NCBI RefSeq assembly: GCF_025370935.1
Contig: NC_133473.1
Location: 14,658,127-14,722,126 of the forward strand
Direction: 5' to 3'
DNA from: Choristoneura fumiferana
Lineage: Eukaryota; Arthropoda; Insecta; Lepidoptera; Tortricidae
DNA: 64,000 nt
Each line of letters starts with the position of its first letter. The first letter of the stretch is position 1. A program made the position numbers and the translations under genes. Of this stretch, positions 14,081-24,886 are shown in pieces. The notes below the pieces were generated by a model that saw nothing but the letters and a program-made list of their open reading frames with translations, did no database searches and was not told the DNA's origin.

Positions 14081-15190
14081 AATTTCAACAAAATTTCAGA
14101 CTTTAGTGTGCTAACAGCCTACGTGTTTGGTGGGGTCGGGAGGTTTACTACAACAGATAGCAGGCCGTAATGAGGCTCCCCCGCGAGATAACGCCGATTC
14201 ACACTTGACGTCAACTAGTTAATTTTTAATTGTCGATAACCTGCAGGTCGGCCGTATCACCACAGTGTGCCTACACCCATTAGTCGACAAGACGTCATTA
14301 GTTTACTATTTTTAACAGGACGAAAGGGCATTCGAGGAATAGAAACCTATACTTACCGATCGCGTTCTAAAACGGATTCAGATGAGTCATACGAGTACAT
14401 AGTGTTTTAAAAAATATATGTAATATTTCAGTTACCTAGATGTAGGTGGTTTTTTTTTTTCAGTTTGACTTAACATTTTTTAAGTGTTATTTATTATTTT
14501 TTAATTGTGGTTGCCAAGGTGTTTACATATTTATTTATTCTCACAGTGTACCATGTTAAAGTCGTGAATACATTTTGAATCAAAAGTTCCATTTTAAATA
14601 CCCATACCGATGCCACTGCAAATGTAATTTACAATCTGTAGACGAAACACCGACCGGTTAATTAGTTATAATTACACTTTAATTAACCTATTTTGTATAT
14701 TATATTGTAATCGGATACATCGAAAGAGGTAATTGACCGTGTTCAACAAACAAAATTTCCTTTAATTATTTATTCACCAACAATATCGTATACAAACCGG
14801 GTCATGTTTGTATGAAGTTCCTGACGTGAATGTATCTAATTGAGCTAATGAGGGAGGAATGTCTTAATTAGTGGTGTTCGGATCCGCGGACCTCGTACTG
14901 AAGCGAGGTAATTACCAACCAACCAATAACTCTTTAATTAACCTGCCTAATAACAGAGTATTTGCAATCTGCCGACATTACCCAATTAGGCTGCGATCGA
15001 TTGAAAATAATACTAACAAACTATGCCTTAAAATCCTTCTAATAATTGTAAACGCGACATGTGCATGTGAGCATGCGTGCATGTGAAAGCTCGCAATAAT
15101 ACATAGGTAGGTTGTTTTGTAAGATCCAAAAATGCACGGATGTTCGTCATACAAGGTAAATACATCAACATTCTGTTAGACTTTGTTAGA
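14081..15190. other. Gene-free stretch with TAAT-rich segment
   Basis: No gene is supported. The part at about 14840-15010 has many TTAATTA/CTAATGA/CAATTAGG cores in a mixed-GC background, resembling a homeodomain-bound enhancer. That is inference from motif density only. Confidence 0.45.
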
Positions 15191-15327
15191 CCATGTTTCA
15201 CCAACCATTGATTAATTTTATTTGACGGATAAATGTAATGCCGTCTCCGTCTATTCGAACAAAACAAATAGAGACGGCATCACATTTATCCGTCAAATAA
15301 ATTTAATCAATGGATAGTGAAACATGG
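15191..15327. mobile_element. MITE family A, copy 1
   Basis: Arms of about 50 nt: 'CCATGTTTCACCAACCATTG' on the left pairs with 'CAATGGATAGTGAAACATGG' on the right, with 'TTTGACGGATAAATGT' inside the left arm and its complement inside the right. A second copy with the same arms lies at 31307-31417. Non-coding and palindromic, so a non-autonomous DNA element. Confidence 0.8.
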
Positions 15328-15540
15328 GGTTAGCGTTTCAAATTTCGAGATTTTACTTGCGTACATCCCGAAACTAAAGAGTAATCTATGTATATTCTAT
15401 TTACAAAATACAACTATCTACCTACTTCCCAAATTCAACCAGCTGTTTTAGCGTCAACGAGTAACATACACAGTCACAAACTTTCGCATTATGCATTATT
15501 AGTACTCTTAATAAGGAGACTACAAAACAGCCCCTGAGAG

Positions 15541-15658
15541 GCTACTGCAAAATTCGAAAATCGAAGTTCGTGTCGTACCGTCCCTCTCACTCTCGTATTA
15601 AATAATATAAGCGTCAGCGAGACGGCAAGATACGAAGTTCGAATTTTGCACTTTGTAG
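15541..15658. mobile_element. MITE family B, first of two tandem copies
   Basis: Begins 'CTACTGCAAAATTCG' and ends 'CGAATTTTGCACTTTGTAG', forming a long hairpin. The centre contains 'CCGTCCCTCTC'. It is followed 15 bp later by a related unit, and a fragment of the same family lies at 47892-47958. Confidence 0.7.
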
Positions 15659-15673
15659 TAAAGGGTCTGGCTA

Positions 15674-15795
15674 GCTACTACGAAACTCGAAACTCGAAGT
15701 TCTTATCGTACCGTTCCTCTCGCTCTCGTATTAAATAGTATAAGTGTTAGAGGGACCGCACGACACGAACATCGAGTTTAGAGTTTCGTGGTAGC
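15674..15795. mobile_element. MITE family B, second tandem copy
   Basis: Begins 'GCTACTACGAAACTCG' and ends 'GAGTTTCGTGGTAGC'. The inner sequence 'CTCTCGTATTAAATA' matches the preceding copy. The ends have diverged from copy 1 in step on both arms, so each arm pair stays complementary. Confidence 0.7.
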
Positions 15796-16253
15796 CCTGC
15801 TGGCGTGGGACTGTTAAGCAACATTACCACTTAACAAAAAAACATTTATTTTACAAGTACAACAACAGCAGGAAGGACTAATTAGTTCGACTGTATTTTT
15901 AACAAAATTGGCTTCCGTGTCAAAGGTTATTTCATGTCCTGTACGTATTAATTAAGTTACTTCCTAAAGAATTCTACTAATAGTATAAAAATTATGACAG
16001 TTTCAGCATATACTCATATTTGTGCGAGTTTAGTTAAGGCATATCGTACCAGTATAAGTGAGATTAATTATTTTTTTAAATGTTGAAAACAAAACGTAAA
16101 GTAAATGCATTTTTTGGTTAGATTGATATTTTTAATTTCGTAATATCTTTTGAATGGAATGTCCGATTTGAATAATTCAAAAAGTAATCTACAGGTATTG
16201 AAACCGTCTTGAATATTAAATTATTTATTTGGATAAGGATTAATACAAAGGTA

Positions 16254-16357
16254 TACCTAGTGCCGTACACGAAGACGCGTGATTTTGTCAAAATAAGACA
16301 TTAATGACATTGTAATAAGAACCACGGCACGCGTCATCGTGAATGACTCTACCTATA
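16254..16357. mobile_element. Short MITE-like repeat, CACGAAGACGCGTG family, copy 1
   Basis: Carries 'CACGAAGACGCGTG' near the left end and 'CACGCGTCATCGTG' near the right, an imperfect inverted pair. A nearly identical sequence of the same length is at 30285-30391, which establishes it as a dispersed repeat. Confidence 0.75.
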
Positions 16358-16850
16358 TGGATAACATGATCTGATTCTAGTCGTTATTTCTGTCAACCTT
16401 TAAAATGTAAAAAAGTAGTTATAGTGACATAACTACAATAGTTGGACATATGGTATCGCGAAGTTTTTTTATAGATCTTGATGTATTCTTTAATATCGTA
16501 AAACATTTTTTTGTTCTGTAATCAATAGTTTCTACGATGCATGCCATGAATGATGTTTTATGGCAACTTTTTTTACACTTTGAGTTACATTATTGTAGTT
16601 TTTCTGTTAATAAATATAGGCTATGGCACTTTGAATTAATTTAGCATTCTAATAGTGAAAGAATTTTTAAAATCGGTCCAGTAGTTTTGAGTTAATTCGT
16701 AACAAACATCTTTTTTGATTAAATTATTTACTAAGTGCATGGTCATTCTGTAATCAAAAGTGTGGAGGTTTTACATAGTTAAATATGATTGTGAACGATC
16801 CATTCTGAATAACTGTGGGTGTAGAGTTGGTCCTGTCACGTCTCATGAAT

Positions 16851-17142
16851 CTTCCTGTATTATCAACACTTCCATCCTCACCATATAGATGGTTGGCAGT
16901 CTTCTACTGTGCGTTTTCCAGAAATTTCCTGTCTCAACACAGCAAAGCTCTGGAATAAACTATCGCCTGCAGTATTCCCGGACCGATGCGACCTTCAAGC
17001 TTTCAAATAAAGAGCGTACTCCTACCTAAAAGGCCGGCAACGCACTTGTGACTCTTCTGGTGTTGCAAGTGTCCATGGGCGACGGTAATCGTTTACCATC
17101 AGGCGATCCGTTCGCTCGTTTGCCCCCTATACCAAAAAAAAA
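16851..17142 (+). mobile_element. 3' end of a non-LTR retrotransposon (LINE)
   Basis: A broken frame reads 'LWNKLSPAVFPDRCDLQAFK', a stop, then 'RAYSYLKGRQRT', the usual C-terminal region of a family of LINE reverse transcriptase proteins in Lepidoptera. It is followed by 'GTGTCCATGGGCGACGG' and 'TTACCATCAGGCGATCCG', typical 3' UTR sequence, and a terminal A-tract. It is 5'-truncated and inactivated by a stop. The exact clade (CR1/Jockey-like) is uncertain. Confidence 0.7.
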
Positions 17143-17439
17143 ACTCCAGCCATGTTTTACCACATCTTTAGTCTAAAGAAACATTCAGTATGCTCATTCA
17201 GACAAGCAATCCGGAATGCATGCTAACAACAGCGCCCGCGTCACTCAGCACATCACGCCACTCGAGGTTATCGCTCGCAGGATGCCATAATGAGTTGACA
17301 GACAACACAGCGGACAAAATATTGCATTAGCTGATTAGATTTGAAAAGAAGTCAAGCACAAATATTGTAGGTTCAAAAAAACGAAAGTGTTGCAGTTTGA
17401 AGGAAGAGGTTGAGATGAAGAAATTACTTGAGGCCCTGC

Positions 17440-17490
17440 AGGGGTCACCAAATGGCGGACCGCGGTCCGCATCCGGACCGCTAGTCAGCT
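17440..17490. mobile_element. Possible hAT-type DNA transposon end
   Basis: 'CAGGGGTCACCAAATGGCGG' followed by CGGTCCGC repeats resembles the CAGGGGT-starting terminal inverted repeat of hAT elements. No partner end was located, so this is a weak call. Confidence 0.35.
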
Positions 17491-18072
17491 AATAATTTTA
17501 TCGTATAGTAGGTACTGTTGTTATTTTATACTTCTTATTATTATTGTTATTATGTGACTTGTAATTTAATTTTCAATTGTTTTTCGTTTTGTGTTCTTAA
17601 TTATTATTATCCTTAATTACTATTATTATTATTTTTAAAGTTTTTTTTAGTTTTCCATTTTCATAGTGTTTTAAATGTGGAAAAAATTGTAATGACCTGT
17701 AATGTTACACTTTTTTATGCTTATAATTAAATAAAAAATATTACTGCTAACAGACGGAAGTTTTCGATAACCAATGGATATTTTTTTTAAAAGTGCACAT
17801 CACGAGGCTTATTCTTGGTAGCATCACTATCGTTTCTTTAGTGTTCAACTAATGACTAATTTGTTTACAAAATTACAGAAATAAAGTTTTTGCAAAATGA
17901 CGGTCACGAAGAAAACAAGCTTAATTAAATACGAACCGAACCGAAAAATAAACCCTCCAACAAGATAATTACTGGTGACCTTCAACGCAGGGTTGTTACT
18001 GCACAGTAAAGAGAAATTAAGATGTTATTATTAATCAGTTGATCAGCGTCTGTTTGTTATAAAGTAAAAAAT

Positions 18073-18361
18073 AACCGGCCAAGTGCGAGTCGAACTCGCT
18101 CACGAAGGGTTCCGTACCATTATCTATACAACATTAGACATTAGCAAAAAAAACACGTTTGTTGTATGGGAGCCCCCCTTAAACATTTTTTTTATTCTGT
18201 TTTCAGTATTTGTTGTTATAGCGGCAACAGAAAATACATAATCTGTGAAAATTTCAACTATCTAGCTATCACGGTTCATGAGATACAGCCTGGTGGCAGA
18301 CGGATGGACGGACAGCCGAGTCGGGTCCCATTTTTACCCTTTGGGTACGGAACCCTAAAAA
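18073..18361 (+). mobile_element. GGTTCCG-type interspersed repeat, copy 1
   Basis: Begins 'AACCGGCCAAGTGCGAGTCG' and then 'GAAGGGTTCCGTACC', and ends 'GGGTACGGAACCCTAAAAA', so the ends contain an inverted GGGTTCCGTACC. The interior has the usual 'GACGGATGGACGGACAG' run. Other copies are at 22274-22951, 28168-28992, 43754-44418, 48117-48236 and 49567-50046. A diverged piece follows at 18450-18500. Confidence 0.8.
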
Positions 18362-18505
18362 TGGTTCTTACAGTGAATATTTTAGTATCTACTAGATTTA
18401 GACAAATTGCAAAGGCGGTGGTAAGAAGTAGGAGAAAAAGAATGACTTTGTATTATGCACGGAACCCTCAGTACGCGAGTCCGACTCGCAGACTTAACCT
18501 TTCTT

Positions 18506-19261
18506 AACTGTTAGCATGTCAATTTGTATTTGGAATTACCTAGTATTACCCTACTGTATGAATAATTATATTATTTTAAATTTTAACAACTTATGATTTA
18601 CTAATTATGAGTCAATATGACTAGGTTTATAAATATATACCTAACTGATTTGCATTTTCTATATGTCTAGTCCGGGCGTGATTCATACAATCGAGAATAA
18701 TTTGTTTTATTGCCTCTATATAAATGCGTTTCAAAATTATTGTTGAGGAAAACAGAAATAGACATACTTAGTAGAGTACAAAAGTACCTACCTATCATTA
18801 ATATACTGTCACTCACTTTGTTGTTAACTGCGGCATAGTACTTAAAGGTTCAGCTTCTTTGAGGCTTGACTATATATACATCAATCTCTATCATACATTA
18901 AATTTAGCCAAACAAAATTTGCTGTTTTAGGCAAGTTTAGGCATTCAAGTGAACAATATTATTTTGTCAGTTATTATTTTATATTTTTCTTTTGTGGAAA
19001 TAAAATATCAAGATTACTTGACAACCCTAATGCGTTTAAAGAAGGCACAGCCACCATTTGCTTTCAATTCTTACAAAAGGAGCTTAACCAAACAGATATA
19101 CCTATTTTATAAATGTAGAATCCACTACAAAAATGCACATATTATTATTTTGCCATTTATATTTTAATCGACTGTACGGCAATTCAAATCTCAGAATATA
19201 TTCCCAAAAAACTTTTATCGATAAATAAGTAGATATAACTCTTGATAAAATTCCCTTCTTC
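18506..19261. other. Gene-free AT-rich stretch
   Basis: No gene, RNA gene or transposon end recognised. Short open frames are AT-driven. Confidence 0.5.
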
Positions 19262-19400
19262 TTCTTCTCCTTTTTCAACCTTTCACCACCCAATGCTGAG
19301 TGTAGGTCTCTTCTAATGCACGCCATTCTTCCCGGTTTTGCGCCTTTCGCATCCAGTCCTTTCCGGCCACTCTAACAAGGTCGTCGTCGGTCGTTTTTGA
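19262..19400. mobile_element. LINE-derived fragment
   Basis: 'CAATGCTGAGTGTAGGTCTC', 'CACGCCATTCTTCCCGGTTT' and 'CGCATCCAGTCCTTTCCGG' resemble a non-LTR retrotransposon coding fragment frequent in lepidopteran genomes, here in antisense. Too short and degraded to classify. Confidence 0.45.
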
Positions 19401-19993
19401 TAAAATTACTTCTTATCAATGAAAAAATATAAATGTTTTGGTTACGAACATTACACAGTCAAAAATAGAAAGTTACCTACTTTGTATGAATAGTGCCGTG
19501 CAAATATGAATATAGATGTTTTTTGTGTTAGTAAATATGAGTGAAAATCACGAAAATTACAAAACATTATAATATATCATGCATCGGTTTTAATTTACTA
19601 AGAATTTCAGGAAATTTTGTGTTTTAAATTTCTTTTTTCTTTCTTTTTCTCTACAAAAAAAAATTTTTTTTTAGTTTAAGTTACTATACCTACTGATTGA
19701 ATATTTTCCGACAAAGAATATACCACCATTTTACTTTGGTCTGTAAGTTGATGTACTATTTATGTACAATCAACTCACCGTACCTAAGCCACAATTACTT
19801 ACCTATTATTTAATAGTTATAATAGACAATTTAAGAACAATGTATTTATTAAATTAGTCAGTCACGTCGTGACACATGAGTTTGATTACAAATTTGCGGT
19901 CTGGGTCTTCCCGCAAATACCGCAATAGATAGCGATATGTTATGTGTTTGGAATCGCGACGTTTGCCTATGACAGTTTACCTTTTGTTTAAAG

Positions 19994-20100
19994 CAGCCGT
20001 TCTCAAAGTGTGTACCGCGAAGCTTAGGGGCTACGCGAAGCGTTTACGAGTATGTGGACTTACCAAAAATACTGAACATAATCAAAATATTAAATACTTA
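19994..20100. mobile_element. Possible hAT-like fragment
   Basis: 'GCAGCCGTTCTCAAAGTGTG' followed by 'GGGGCTACGCGAAGCG' resembles the start of hAT-family non-autonomous elements (CAG.GGTTCTCAAA.TGTG). No opposite end was found. Confidence 0.4.
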
Positions 20101-20210
20101 AGGAGTAATTTAAAGTTTTTACTTGACTCAAATAATATGATTTGATTATTATTAATAAAAAAATATAATTTAATAATCATAATTTTAATAACAATATCGG
20201 CAAAATTACT

Positions 20211-20411
20211 TTATGCGAAAGTAACGTTCTGTGTAACTATGTAATTTATGCGTAAGTCATTTTCTGCCTAAACAATATTCGTAACTCGCAAATTATGCGT
20301 AAAAACCATTCGGCTTAGATTGGTAATGCGTAAAAGAATTCTGCGAAATATAATTATGCGTTTCAGCACAAATACTATTATGCGTAAACAGATTATTAAA
20401 AAAATGCGTAA
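20211..20411 (+). repeat. Cluster of TTATGCGTAA motifs
   Basis: The motif TTATGCGTAA or a one- to three-base variant starts at 20211, 20246, 20293, 20324, 20354, 20378 and 20402, seven times in 200 bp with spacing 24-47 bp. The spacer sequences differ, so it is not a simple tandem repeat. It may be a transposon's sub-terminal repeat region or a protein-binding cluster. Confidence 0.55.
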
Positions 20412-20719
20412 ACAATGGGAACCAATGTCGGGTTGTGATGGAAAGAGACGTAACGATGCCACAGCAATAAAGTTTGTACGCAATATCAGAAAACTGATGA
20501 TTATAGTAATAAACTACCCTACTACATATTTTTATCAAGTTTTTCTTCGAATATTTTGTATTACCAAAAATGATTCCGATTACGTTGGAAACAGATTAGA
20601 ATAAAAACCGAAAAATCGATCAATATTAATAAGTTTTAATTGAAGCGATTTCGAAGTGACTTTAAAACTCGATACATACCTAATAATATTTTTGTAAGTG
20701 AAATCTAATAATGTAATAT

Positions 20720-22273
20720 TAGAGGCGCGGTCTCATCACCGATGGACCAATTAACGCTGATTAATTTATCGTAACAGCCTCATTTCATTCATTATGCCGT
20801 GCTTATTAATAAGCCAAAGTTAATTAATGGTAATGCAGTATTCTGTTGTATTTTACAGTAGGTAATAACTCTGTACGCGGAACAGTGAATGGTCCAAGTG
20901 TTGTATAATTTGCTGTTTTACAACTGCCATTTAACCATACCTCGATCAGATTTGATATTGAACGTAGCTTGATTTTTTTTATAAATATTTTTACTTTGCT
21001 TCTACCACCTTGCTTTTACCACCAAAGTGCACCACAGTTTCGTTTGTGCGTGCGACACATGTTTAAACATGCAGAACCATATCTCCTCTTGGCTCTTCCA
21101 CATAAAACAAATATACACACCCAGCAAACACAAACACCACACAAAATGCTGACGCGTTTCAACTCTCTCCGGGTTCATCCTCAAAGCTACCAATGCCCGA
21201 GCACACATCCGTTGCCAAACGAAACAAACGTCGTACTTAGTTTGATTTTGTATTGAAAAATATATTATAGTCATCATCTTTTTACGCTTTTCTTGAAGCA
21301 AAAAAGAGTTGAAGAAGGTTGTTTATTATTCACTGTTTGCTTTAACGAAGCTTACTGATTTTACTGTCGATTTAATTTAATTCAACGTACAGATACTAGA
21401 AGTGTCAATTAATTATAATAAATAAGTCGAGGAACAAAGTTCAAAGTTTTTTTTGAAATTTTTTGTTAGTTTTAAATGATTAGAATGTTACTTGTAGTTT
21501 AATTTTACTGTAGACATTGATATGAGTATAACTCTACGAAAAATAAACAGTGTAATCATAAGTAGGTGGAATGACGACATAACAAAAGTTGCGAGCAACC
21601 GGTGGAGACAAGGGGGTAGTTGTCATTCATTTTGACGTGCTAAGAGAGTATTGTATTGTAAAACTCTTTATTGTATCTACATAAAAACATGAACATAACA
21701 GAACACAGGACAGGACAGGAGAGTCATTTGTTCACACGTCTTCTGGCTTACAGTGACGTTATTAGCCGATTGGTCAATTAATTTATTATATTATAATATA
21801 GTAGTTACTATGTACTTGTATATGAAAATATAACACGAATAACTTTCAGCAAGTTTAGATGTAGCGCCTAATAAAAATAAAGTCCAGCTCTGTGGCATGG
21901 TCCCGGCAAACCCTCGTTAACCAACTACAAACGCAACGCGTAAGATAAGCAAATAAAATGCTAAACTCCGTTTAATTGTTCCCGGTAATTATAAGAACAC
22001 AGCGTACATAATTAAAACGAATGAAGCATCGCTACTCGGCTAGTGATGTAGCTCTAATGAGCCACTTGCTAATTAGTGAATAAACAAGTCGGATACTGGC
22101 TTCTAATTGGCGTTTGGGACAACCACGGCAAGCTGTATTTTCTTTCATTGTAGGTGCTTACGCCTTTTTGGGACAACCGTATAAGTTTATAGCTTCCAGA
22201 ATTTTGACTACGTTTTTTTAAATCACTGGGTGGGTGGGTGGAACTCTATGCGTTTTTTCGTATCTCTGTCATT
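20720..22273. other. Mostly gene-free, TAAT-rich segments
   Basis: Apart from the LINE scrap at 21568-21640, no gene is supported. Segments at 20720-20840 and 21950-22110 combine many TAAT/ATTA cores with moderate GC and no repeat character. At about 21150 'ACGCGTTTCAACTCTCTCCG' resembles a dispersed lepidopteran repeat also hinted at near 31530. Confidence 0.45.
21568..21640 (+). mobile_element. Short RTE-type LINE C-terminal fragment
   Basis: One frame reads 'DDITKVASNRWRQGGSCHSF', matching the pattern D-D/K-I-x-x-V-A-x-N-x-W of the clearer RTE tail at 41020-41224. Only the last part of the reverse transcriptase protein survives. Confidence 0.5.
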
Positions 22274-22951
22274 TTAGGGTTCCGGAGCCAAAATGGCAAA
22301 AACGGAACCCTTATAGTTTCGCCATGTCTGTCTGTCTGTCTGTCCGTCCGCGGCTTTGCTCAGGGACTATCAATGGTAGAAAGCTGTAATTTTGCACGGA
22401 TATATATGTAACTATGCCGATAAAATGGTACAATAAAAAATTGTAAAAAAAATTTTTTAGGGTACCTCCCATAGACGTAAAGTGGGGGTGATTTTTTTTC
22501 TCATCCAACCCTATAGTGTGGAGTATCGTTAGATAGGTCTTTTAAAACCATTAGGGTTTTGCTAAGACGATTTTTCGATTCAGAGATTTGTTTGCGAAAT
22601 ATTCAACTTTAGTGCAAATTTTCATGAAAATCGAGCGTCCCCCCCCCCCCCCCCTCCAAAATGGAAAACCTCGAAACCTCGAAACGGTGGGTGGAAAAAT
22701 TTGAAAAAATTTAGGATGGTAGTAAGTACTTATATCAAACTTTTAAGGAAAACTATATCGGCTAAGTTTGCTTGAGAATTATTAGTAGTTTAAGAGTAAA
22801 TAGCAGCCTAAGGTATAAAATATACCTAAACTTGGAAGATTCCGTGGAAAATACTAACTAATCCTTAGAGAAATATTACTTAATTTTTTCGTAATGGGTA
22901 CGGAACCCTATTTTGGGCGTGTCCGACACGCTCTTGGCTGGTTTTTTTTTT
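22274..22951 (-). mobile_element. GGTTCCG-type interspersed repeat, long copy
   Basis: Read on the minus strand it starts 'AACCAGCCAAGAGCGTGTCG' and ends with the complement of 'AGGGTTCCGGAGCC'. It contains the (GACA)n run near 22325-22345. A run of 18 C interrupted by one T lies at 22639-22655. Very similar copies in the same orientation are at 43754-44418 and 49567-50046, so this is one subfamily. No intact frame. Confidence 0.85.
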
Positions 22952-23854
22952 CTAAGTCGTATGTCAATTATTTAACTTTTTGGTTTTACTTAGATGTTAA
23001 AATAAAAATAAAGATTTCTTTAAAAGGAAGTTATGAATTTGATGTCGTCTCCATAAATTTATGTACATAACAGTTGTTTATGTAAATAAATTAAAATAAA
23101 TTTGTAAGAAAACATCTGATTTACATTTTTACTGCTGATTTCTTAGCAATAACGTGTTATAAAGACCATTATGCGACTCATATCAATAGTTAGTGTGATC
23201 GTAAATTAGCGGGTTATATTTTTTATGACATTTCGACACCTTTAGCGCTAAATATTCATAACAAATTTTAACAAAATTAATAGCTTCGAAATTTTACATG
23301 ACAATTTGTTGCACGCGACTTCGTACGTCAAGAATTCGTTTATCATTAACCCGCTAGAACTTTGCATTTTCCAAGATATAAAATCGTACGTATTATTCCC
23401 GGTTATAAACTATCTGCGTGCCAAATTTCATCCTAATCCTTAGCGTGCAAGTATAATAGCAATCACAAACCATCCCATTTATAACATTTGTAGAATTATA
23501 TAAACTAGACAATACTGATTTATAAACATTGACATAAAATAAGCTTACTTTAACGCGAGTGGAACGTGTTTTTAAATAGTTATTAAAATTGCCAACCTAT
23601 AGTTAAAAATATCATGTTACTTAATTTTAATTAGGCAAGTTAACTGTCATCCTCTGAGCGGAAGTGTTATCTCAAAAAAACAACACACTAACGTCAACCG
23701 GCTTATCTGTCAAAGTTTGTTGATAGTGCCTTTTGACCGAACTTGAAACTTTTAGCCCACTGTTTTAATTAACAATAACTTCACTGACCTAGTGATGAAA
23801 CCATTGTTTTATTTTTATAATATAATGTATTGAACTTTCGCGATTCTCATTCAC
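22952..23854. other. Gene-free stretch with diverged repeat
   Basis: At 23346-23470 'GCCAAATTTCATCCTAATCC' and flanking sequence look like a decayed member of the repeat group at 38428, 41772, 42807 and 44613. Otherwise nothing is recognised. Confidence 0.4.
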
Positions 23855-23934
23855 AACTAATATATTTCGGGATTTAATTACGACTAAGAAGAAATATACC
23901 TACTAGTCGTGATCAAGTCCCGAATATATTAGTT
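23855..23934. mobile_element. 80-bp hairpin MITE
   Basis: 'AACTAATATATTTCGGGATT' on the left pairs with 'AGTCCCGAATATATTAGTT' on the right; arms are about 32 nt and the loop about 16 nt. Typical of a very short palindromic DNA element. Confidence 0.7.
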
Positions 23935-24189
23935 ATGAGCTCTTATAACCTTCAAATTTTATGTTTTTCAAAAGTTACGTGTAAAAATCAAAAAAGACAG
24001 CAACTGCATTTTCTGATCATCATCATCCTAGCGTATATACGTCCCACTGCATTTTCTGATACTCTTTTTAAATTGAATTTAATTCTTAACCCGTTCTCGC
24101 GTGTTACAAAAAGTGACCCCGGTAGCAAAGTTTGAAACAGACACTTAATTGGTAACAGATAAGTGAAATGATTGTCATTATCAAACAAT

Positions 24190-24480
24190 AACGCTCGCTT
24201 GAATCAAATTAGGTGATTAAAGCAATTAGTTTGAAAGTATACCGCGACGCGTCCTCGGCGACTTATAATAGTTTTTCAAAGCGTCGGAGATCATTAAGCG
24301 GACTCTTCAAAGCTGTCGCCGCATTACACTAATTGACGCAATTAGAGGGATTGCCGAACGGAAATAAAAGTCGGCTCACCTTCATGAAACGCCGGCACCG
24401 CCAATTAGACTAGCAACTCTTAATTAGCCTCTTCGGAACACTCGCAGATGATTAGTCCGTAGCACTGACTTTACAGATCA
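24190..24480. promoter_or_regulatory. Candidate enhancer-like, homeodomain-motif-rich island
   Basis: At least six ATTA/TAAT cores in favoured homeodomain contexts (CAATTAG, CTAATTG, TTAATTAG, GATTAG) lie in a GC-moderate, repeat-free segment immediately upstream of the GC-rich patch at 24540. Proposed only on motif density; no conservation or activity data are available here. Confidence 0.35.
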
Positions 24481-24539
24481 CAACACGGGGGAACTGTTCA
24501 TTTTTATGTGTGATAGGGAAATTTCACGGCACTGAAAAG

Positions 24540-24790
24540 TTTTTCGCGATCGTGAGCGCGTTTTTATCGACGGAGCGGAGACGTGCGCTCGCCGCGCGCG
24601 CTTGAGAGCGAATGAGCGGGTGGGTGCGAGCTTAGGCGGGGAGCGATACCATGCCCTTCCTTTTCCCGTACGAAAGCTCTACAATTGCGGAGCTTTTCGC
24701 GCAGTATCCACGGTGCACTTGCGACTTTCTGCGGCTGGGGCGATGCTTAGCGCTGTAAGTGGGCAGATTTTGAACGGCGCGGCGTTTAGG
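24540..24790 (+). promoter_or_regulatory. GC/CpG-rich candidate promoter or 5' UTR exon
   Basis: This is the most CpG-rich patch in the first half of the window (for example 'GCTCGCCGCGCGCGCTTGAG'). A strong 5' splice donor, 'GCT|GTAAGT', occurs with GT at 24755. The open frame across it has no recognisable domain. It may be a non-coding first exon with its promoter, but no TATA box or downstream exon could be identified. Confidence 0.35.
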
Positions 24791-24886
24791 CCTATAATAA
24801 TTATAACCATATGTATTTGCGACTTTAAGTACTATTTACGTCAAAATTATTATTTTTTATATTGTAGAAAGAAACCGTCATTTTAA

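Noticed and set aside
20320..20604. 94-codon frame starting MVMRKRILRN
   Set aside because: Its repeated M-R-K residues come from the TTATGCGTAA motif cluster, so it reflects a DNA repeat rather than a protein.
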